Part shown: one piece after another, positions 58,889 to 64,000 of the stretch
Layout of the letters: each line of letters begins with the position of its first letter
Numbering within the stretch: position 1 is the stretch's first letter
Assembly: GCA_015680685.1 (NCBI GenBank)
Contig: MNCI01023765.1
Span: 673,437-737,436, forward strand
Length of the DNA: 64,000 nt
DNA from: Gnetum montanum
Taxonomy: Eukaryota; Streptophyta; Gnetopsida; Gnetales; Gnetaceae
Reading direction: 5' to 3'
Made by a program: the position numbers and the translations under genes
Notes under the pieces: generated by a model
Seen by the model: the letters and a program-made list of their open reading frames with translations, nothing else
What the model was told of the DNA's origin: nothing
Databases searched by the model: none

Positions 58889-61800
58889 TATGAGATGATC
58901 CACCAAAATGGGAAGGAGTATGTCCCTTCCCCATTTGACAAAATACCATTGAATAATGTTCATATATGCATTATATCTCAACTAATTAAGATGGATAAAA
59001 AAATAAGGAGTCAAGCTCAAAGGATCATCATGAAGAGCATGATGAATTCAAGGCCAAAGTTGAACCTAAAAACTTCCTAGAGATTCTCTTCCAACCATCA
59101 ACTTCCGAAGCCACTAGATCCACTTTGGTCTCTCCTACCTCATATATAGGGCAAGTCTATTAACAATCTTTTCATGTTTACTTTACCATGTTTGGACCAA
59201 CACCCATCATAGTGGCCCACTAGGTATAATTAGTGTTCTAATCAACTTCTCTCTTCTCCTCTATCCCTTTCACCATGTAGCCTCGATCTACATGATCATC
59301 ACTTGTGTTATTTACCTCTTTTTATCCATTCTCCATTCTAGTGGGCTCAACAATGGAATTCTAATTGATCCAAGGGTCACATACACCATTTTTCCTCTTT
59401 TTCCCACAAGTACCAACACAAACCTCCTTCTTGATATTTAGTTCCATCATGTCAATGATTACTCAACCTCTCCCCTTTGTGTTGCAATCCATTATGAGGC
59501 CACATGCCTATTAATTTATATCACAAGCCTATGTACGAATGCCACAACCCAGGGGAATGTCTTAAGGCTTGGATCAAGCCTTTCAAATGATCCAAGACCT
59601 TACAAAAGAGTTATAAAAGCTTAAAGCTTTAACTACCTAGAGAGTTAAGATAATGGATTTCTATCATGATGATCCTACTAGTCTTGCTATTCCATAAACA
59701 ATTCTTCCCCCAAGCATTCCCATACCCCAATTTACCAAGTATAATAGTGAGGATGTCCCCAACACTCACCTCATTAGCTTTTGCTTTGAGTGACTATTAC
59801 TACAAGCTTAGCCTCATAAAATAGTAAGAATCTTCTCTATGTATCTTACCAAGAAGATCTTAGAATGGTATCACATATTCCCTTGAGGATCTATGTCCTC
59901 ACTTGAATAATTGATATCATAATTTGTAAATCATTTCAAGTACAACTTGAAAACCCTAGATCAAATGATGAAAATGAAAAAGGAGTTTCTTGAACTAGTT
60001 TAGAAGTTCATCCAAAGGTGAAATGCTCTACTGAACTAGATTCCTAAACCCATAGCCGAAATCCACCTTTTGATCATCTTCAAGGGAATGGTTAATGATT
60101 TTATCAAGTCTAAACTTTAGTAGCTAGATTTGCGGTCACTCAATCAAGCCTATGTGGGATAGACCAAGAGCATAGAAGATGCTACCAAGGCCAACCATGA
60201 TCTTGCCTATGTGGCATATAAAAACTAACACATGCAAAAGGATAAGGAGAAGGCAAGGCAAAACCATACAGCCATGGCCACTATGGCCAAAGATAACAAA
60301 ATCATGTAGGAGTCAAAGAAAGGCCAACCTAAGGTCCCTACCATAAACAACTAACCATCGATATATAGGGCCTCTACATCAAGAAATAGAAGGCCTAACT
60401 TTTAGAGAAACTATTAGTCAAGGTACACTAGGTTATCACTAAAACTATTTAAAATCCTTGATTAGTTTCTTAAGAGTGGGAAGATCTAGTACAAAAAAAT
60501 AATAAAGAATGTTTGGAAGAGGTATGATCAGTTATCTAAGATCATAAAGAATCCCACTTTGGTAATCAAGGATGATCCACCCATATTGAAGTACTTTAAG
60601 CTTGACTGATTCTTCTATTATCATCAATTTCCAAGTCATGATACTGACTTTTGTCTAGCCATAAAGGATTATTTGTAGAAGTTGTTAGATAATGGAGAGT
60701 TGGTGCTTGATGCTAACTTGGTTAGGCCACGAAACTAGTTCATGCATGTCTACAAGGACATGTTGAATGCCAACAATAGTCCATACAACATAGTAGCATT
60801 TAATGTGGGCAACAACTTAAGATCTACATGTGAGCTATTTGTGATTCATGTACCTCCTCACAATAAAAGAGGCCCTTCAACTTCATCTAGTTCAAGAAAT
60901 CCTTTTTTGTAAGGATACCATCACCAATGCCTCCCAAGGAACCCTTTGTGATTAGAGTGCTTCCTCCCACTACAATCAAACCCATGACTAGAAATAAACA
61001 ATGCCCTCCCATGGTGGCTAATGAAATGACTTCTTCTTAATCCAACAACAATAAGAAATCATCAAGTAAATAACCCAAGAAGTTTATGCTGAAGCATAAA
61101 ACCAAAGATAATAAGTAGGTTAAGGCATGGATGAAGGTGAGCTTACCAAATTATACTCCTATTTCATCCATCCCCATGAGCTCTAATGCCTATGCTACTT
61201 CAATTAGTCAACCAAGGGAGGAATCCAAACCACAAGAATAGGAAAAAGAGACCAAACCATAACTACTAAAATTTGCATCCTAGGGTGCATGGTGGAAGTC
61301 AAAATCAAGAAGAATGATAAATCAACAACTAATGACAAAGACTTCCTAAATGCTATGGAATTTGTTAAGTAGTCTTTGAAACAAACAAACACTTCTTTAA
61401 GCTTGTATGACTTGGTAATGACTTCTACAACTCATCATGAGGCCCTTGTAAAAATTTTGATTTTAATCCTCATCAGTGAGGACATCCCTACTAGTGAAGA
61501 GTTCATCCATGCGATAATGATGACGCCTTCACCTAAGAAAGAAAGGAAGTCAATGGCACTAGTGTTTCATGAAATCAAGGTCAAAATCAATCCCTAGGAT
61601 GGGAAAACAAAAAAGGCCCCTCTCTTTATAAAAATAAGAATTAGGTACTACAAGATGCACATGGTGCACGTTAATGATGGAGTGGCCACTAATGTCATAC
61701 CCTATACCATGATTATTATTTGGGTCTAATAGAACACATACAACATACCCCTACTTCTACTCTAAAATCCTTTAATGGATCATGAGTGGTAGTTAAAGGC

Positions 61801-62265
61801 TTCATTTCTTTGGAATTCATAGTGGGGAAATAATTTCCCACAACAACCAACTTCTTGGTGGTGGAAGAGATACTAGGATTCAATCTCATCCTTGGGAAGC
61901 CTTAGCTAGCTCAATTATGAGCTATTTGCTCATCCATCCATTAAAAAATTTAACTACCTTATGAGGGAGGAGAAATAATTATTCATGGAAATAGTGTAGT
62001 TTCATTGTCTATTAATAGTGTTGATGTAGAGTAAGGGTTTGAAGTGGAGTTTCATGAGGAAACTCCTATTGTCAATGAAGAAGTCAAGAAGCCTAATAGA
62101 GTGAAAGAGGCCAAAATCAACAATAGTAAAACAATGGATTCATCATGGGAAGGGATCCCCTTCAATGTGGTTAGCAAGGGAAACAAATAACACAAGATTG
62201 TGCAACGTAGACCATACACCTCTCCTAATCTTTCAAAGATTAGGAAATACCTGCATGACTAACAT
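58889..62265 (+). pseudogene. Gag-protease retroelement, plus copy
   Basis: Same type as the minus copy at 53.4-56.7 kb. The gag core is readable at about 59640-60120: FYHDDPTSLAI, SIPIPQFTKYNSEDVPNTHL, FVNHFKYNLKTLDQMMKMKK, IFKGMVNDFIKSK. Next is a Lys-rich segment with AMATMAKDNKIM (60260-60310). Then comes YYHQFPSHDTDFCLAIKDYL (60617-60676), a eroded C-x2-H-x4-H-x4-C type knuckle found in many plant gypsy gags. The protease part reads VNDGVATNVIPYTM, STLKSFNGS-stop-VVVKGF, GFNLILGKP and LPYEGGEIIIHGNS (61660-62000). The active-site motif has Asn for the first Asp (NDGVA). A linker follows, VVSKGNK...YTSPNLSKIRKYLHD, ending near 62265. There are dozens of stops. No RT follows. Confidence 0.75.
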
Positions 62266-62545
62266 ATGTTTCCTATTCATGTGCCCCTATGCCCATAACC
62301 ATGTAGCCTTCTCTTTTGCTTTCTTAGCTTAAGTTTAACGTTTTTTTACACATATAGTGTTTACATTACTTTATGTTTCCTTGTTTGAGCTTTATTTGTT
62401 TGCATTTACAATTTACCTTTTTTATGCCTTCTCTATTTTTAAAACATAAAACATAAAAAATATCATAAAAATTTAAAATTTGAAAATTCCATACAAATAT
62501 TAAAATGTAAAACTTATAAAAAATTTCTTTTGATGCATGGCCTAC
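62266..62545. other. AT-rich spacer after the protease
   Basis: No coding region. It leads to the GGCCT motif cluster. Confidence 0.4.
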
Positions 62546-62660
62546 CAAGGCCTAAAACTAGCAAATGCACAGCTATCTAAGGTCTGGAACTAGCAAAACT
62601 ATGGCTCGCCATGGCTTAAAATTGGCAATGTGCATGGCCTACCAAGGCCTTAAATTGGTG
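62546..62660 (+). repeat. Cluster of the GGCCTNA motif
   Basis: Four variants of GGCCTACCAAGGCCTAAAAC followed by TAGCAAATG lie at about 62540, 62577, 62601 and 62632. They are the reverse orientation of the cluster at 37416-37510 and hold the same position relative to the protease. Confidence 0.7.
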
Positions 62661-62969
62661 ATATCTTTATGATATATTTCTAATTTATCCCTATTTATAG
62701 CCATCCTTCCATAGTTTTCATTTTATTTGCTGAGTCAATTTACATTTTACTTTATAGATTATTGCATTATGATTGTATGTTTTAACCAATGTAGCCTTAT
62801 AACTTGAACGAAACGTAAAACACATAAAATGCATAAAAATAAAAATGCTAGAACATCTAAGAAAAATTAAAGTTTTGAAAATAATAATAATAACCAAAAT
62901 TTTTATAACCCATATCCCTATTCATATGGTCTAACAAAAGTTCAAGTGACATGTAAAATAAATAGGAGT
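62661..62969. other. AT-rich spacer between gag-protease and ORF-X
   Basis: No motif or open frame is recognised. The convergent 3' ends of the two transcription units would lie here. Confidence 0.35.
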
Positions 62970-64000
62970 CTAATAGCCATGGCTACATTGTGTAGTAAAA
63001 ACATAAAAATAAATAATCTCATAATAGTTGATGATTAGAAATTTCCATAGCAACATAACACCAATGATAAGAATAACCAAAAACATTACAAATCTAATGG
63101 GTTTAGGGCACAATTGGAGGAGGAGGGTTGTAACCAACACCTTGGCCACTAGGACCACTGCCATTACCTATAGCCTACAATAATGAAATAAAACAGAAAA
63201 AAGTTAATTAGTAAACTATGTAGCCCAAATCATAATAATAAAGTGAAAATAATAAAAAAATTAGATAAAATATATTAAAAACAAAAAATTAAAGCATGAG
63301 AAAACTTGGGGATATTTGCTTGAAACATCTTCTTTGGGGAAGTTCTAAAGACCAAGCTCTAGACGATGGAGAATCTAGTCTTTAGTCATGTTGGCCTAAT
63401 CTGCTTCCCCAAGATTAACACTAGTTAAGATGTTTCTTTCCTTGATTTTAGTCCATGTAGGTGGCTCTTGCAAAAATTTAGTGGTGGTCACCTCCCTAGA
63501 AGAGGTAGTGATATGAGAAGTGAGGGAATTAGCTACCACCAGAGAGCCTTCAAATAACTTGAAGGTGTCCCTTGCATTGATTCCCTTCATGAATAACTCT
63601 AGCTTTTTCCTCTCTATAGAATCTTCCTATAGAAAATTTAGGTAGCTATCCTATTTAGCCTTGTATTTTTTTGTGGTCCTTTTGTGCTCGACCCCACTCT
63701 AGGATCCAAGCATAGTAGTCCCTTCATTCCCTGGCTTTACAAGCCAACAAGTCCATTTGTAACTTTTGCTCTACAAGGTTCCTAACAAGAGCAACCATGC
63801 TGTGAATGACATTCCAATAAAATAATTGTTTTATCTTCTTAGTTTTCAAGGAGTCTCTATTTGCCACTTGGGCTTCCAAAAACTCCTTGTGATCCCTAAG
63901 GTATTTAATCTCCTTAGCCTTATGTTTATTTTTCCATTCCAATGCTACAAATTATCCCTATAGAAACTCATTGGAACATTGGAATTCCCATAAACTTTGA
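62970..64000 (-). pseudogene. ORF-X, second copy (continues beyond the window)
   Basis: Reading leftward from 63942: MEWKNKHKAKEIKYLRDHKE, then FLEAQVANRDSLKTKKIKQL and VIHSMVALVRNLVEQKLQMD (open to 63724). A second open piece (63590-63396) reads DTFKLFEGSLVVANSLTS and WTKIKERNILTSVNLGEAD. Both match exon 6 of the copy at 42740-46560. A probable intron spans about 63285-63175 with a TTGTAG acceptor, followed by an exon AIGNGSGPSGQGVGYNPPPP (63174-about 63105), as in the other copy. Some stops remain (for example between 63724 and 63590), so it too looks inactive, though better kept. It is convergent with the gag-protease at 58.9-62.3 kb. The protein is rich in charged helices; its function is unknown. 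Confidence 0.55.

Overview
The window looks like intergenic DNA from a large, repeat-rich plant nuclear genome. It is AT-rich and poor in CpG, and almost every recognisable coding piece comes from a decayed LTR retrotransposon. Many premature stops are of the kind produced by C-to-T or G-to-A change. The one host-type gene remnant is an S-domain receptor-like kinase pseudogene, a family restricted to plants. The age, size and diversity of the retroelements would fit a gymnosperm or another giant genome, but the sequence alone does not fix the species. I see no intact protein-coding gene, no rRNA, no convincing tRNA and no CRISPR.

Layout. 1-301: end of an LTR (family A), then a degenerate minisatellite and a very decayed gag (about 2.4-4.9 kb, +). 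7221-15704: a complete minus-strand element bounded by family-A LTRs, with PBS, gag, an extra ORF and PPT but no pol. 17.6-18.6 kb: receptor-kinase pseudogene. 18936-21626: a short non-autonomous LTR element with a perfect target-site duplication and a tRNA-Met type PBS, next to a local tandem triplication. 23422-24247: another family-A LTR. 25.5-30.4 kb: antisense fragments of a Ty3/gypsy pol (RT, integrase C-terminus) lying between plus-strand copies of a second LTR family (family C). 31.8-41 kb: tandem duplications and two degenerate arrays of roughly 195 bp period, with an antisense gag-pol protease fragment at 37.5-38.4 kb. 41.2-46.6 kb: a plus-strand gene-like string of exons of unknown function (ORF-X). 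46676-52823: a second complete gag-only element on the plus strand, with TSD. 53.4-57.9 kb: minus-strand LTR, gag and protease. 58.9-62.3 kb: plus-strand gag and protease of the same family. 62.97-64.0 kb: a second, minus-strand copy of ORF-X running off the window.

How the parts relate. Two pol-less elements (8.5 kb and 6.1 kb) share gag, the PBS and a 9-base PPT but have different U3 promoter halves. One also carries an extra ORF preceded by a second copy of the U3 promoter module. A separate group of gag-protease elements, three copies, has no reverse transcriptase after the protease. In two of them the protease is followed by a conserved GGCCT-motif block and then by ORF-X in the opposite orientation. 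That convergent, apparently intron-containing antisense gene is the best candidate here for something poorly described. It resembles in layout the extra antisense ORFs known from Tat-lineage gypsy elements, but I do not recognise its protein. Three sites flanked by N are assembly defects (inverted or collapsed sequence), not biology.
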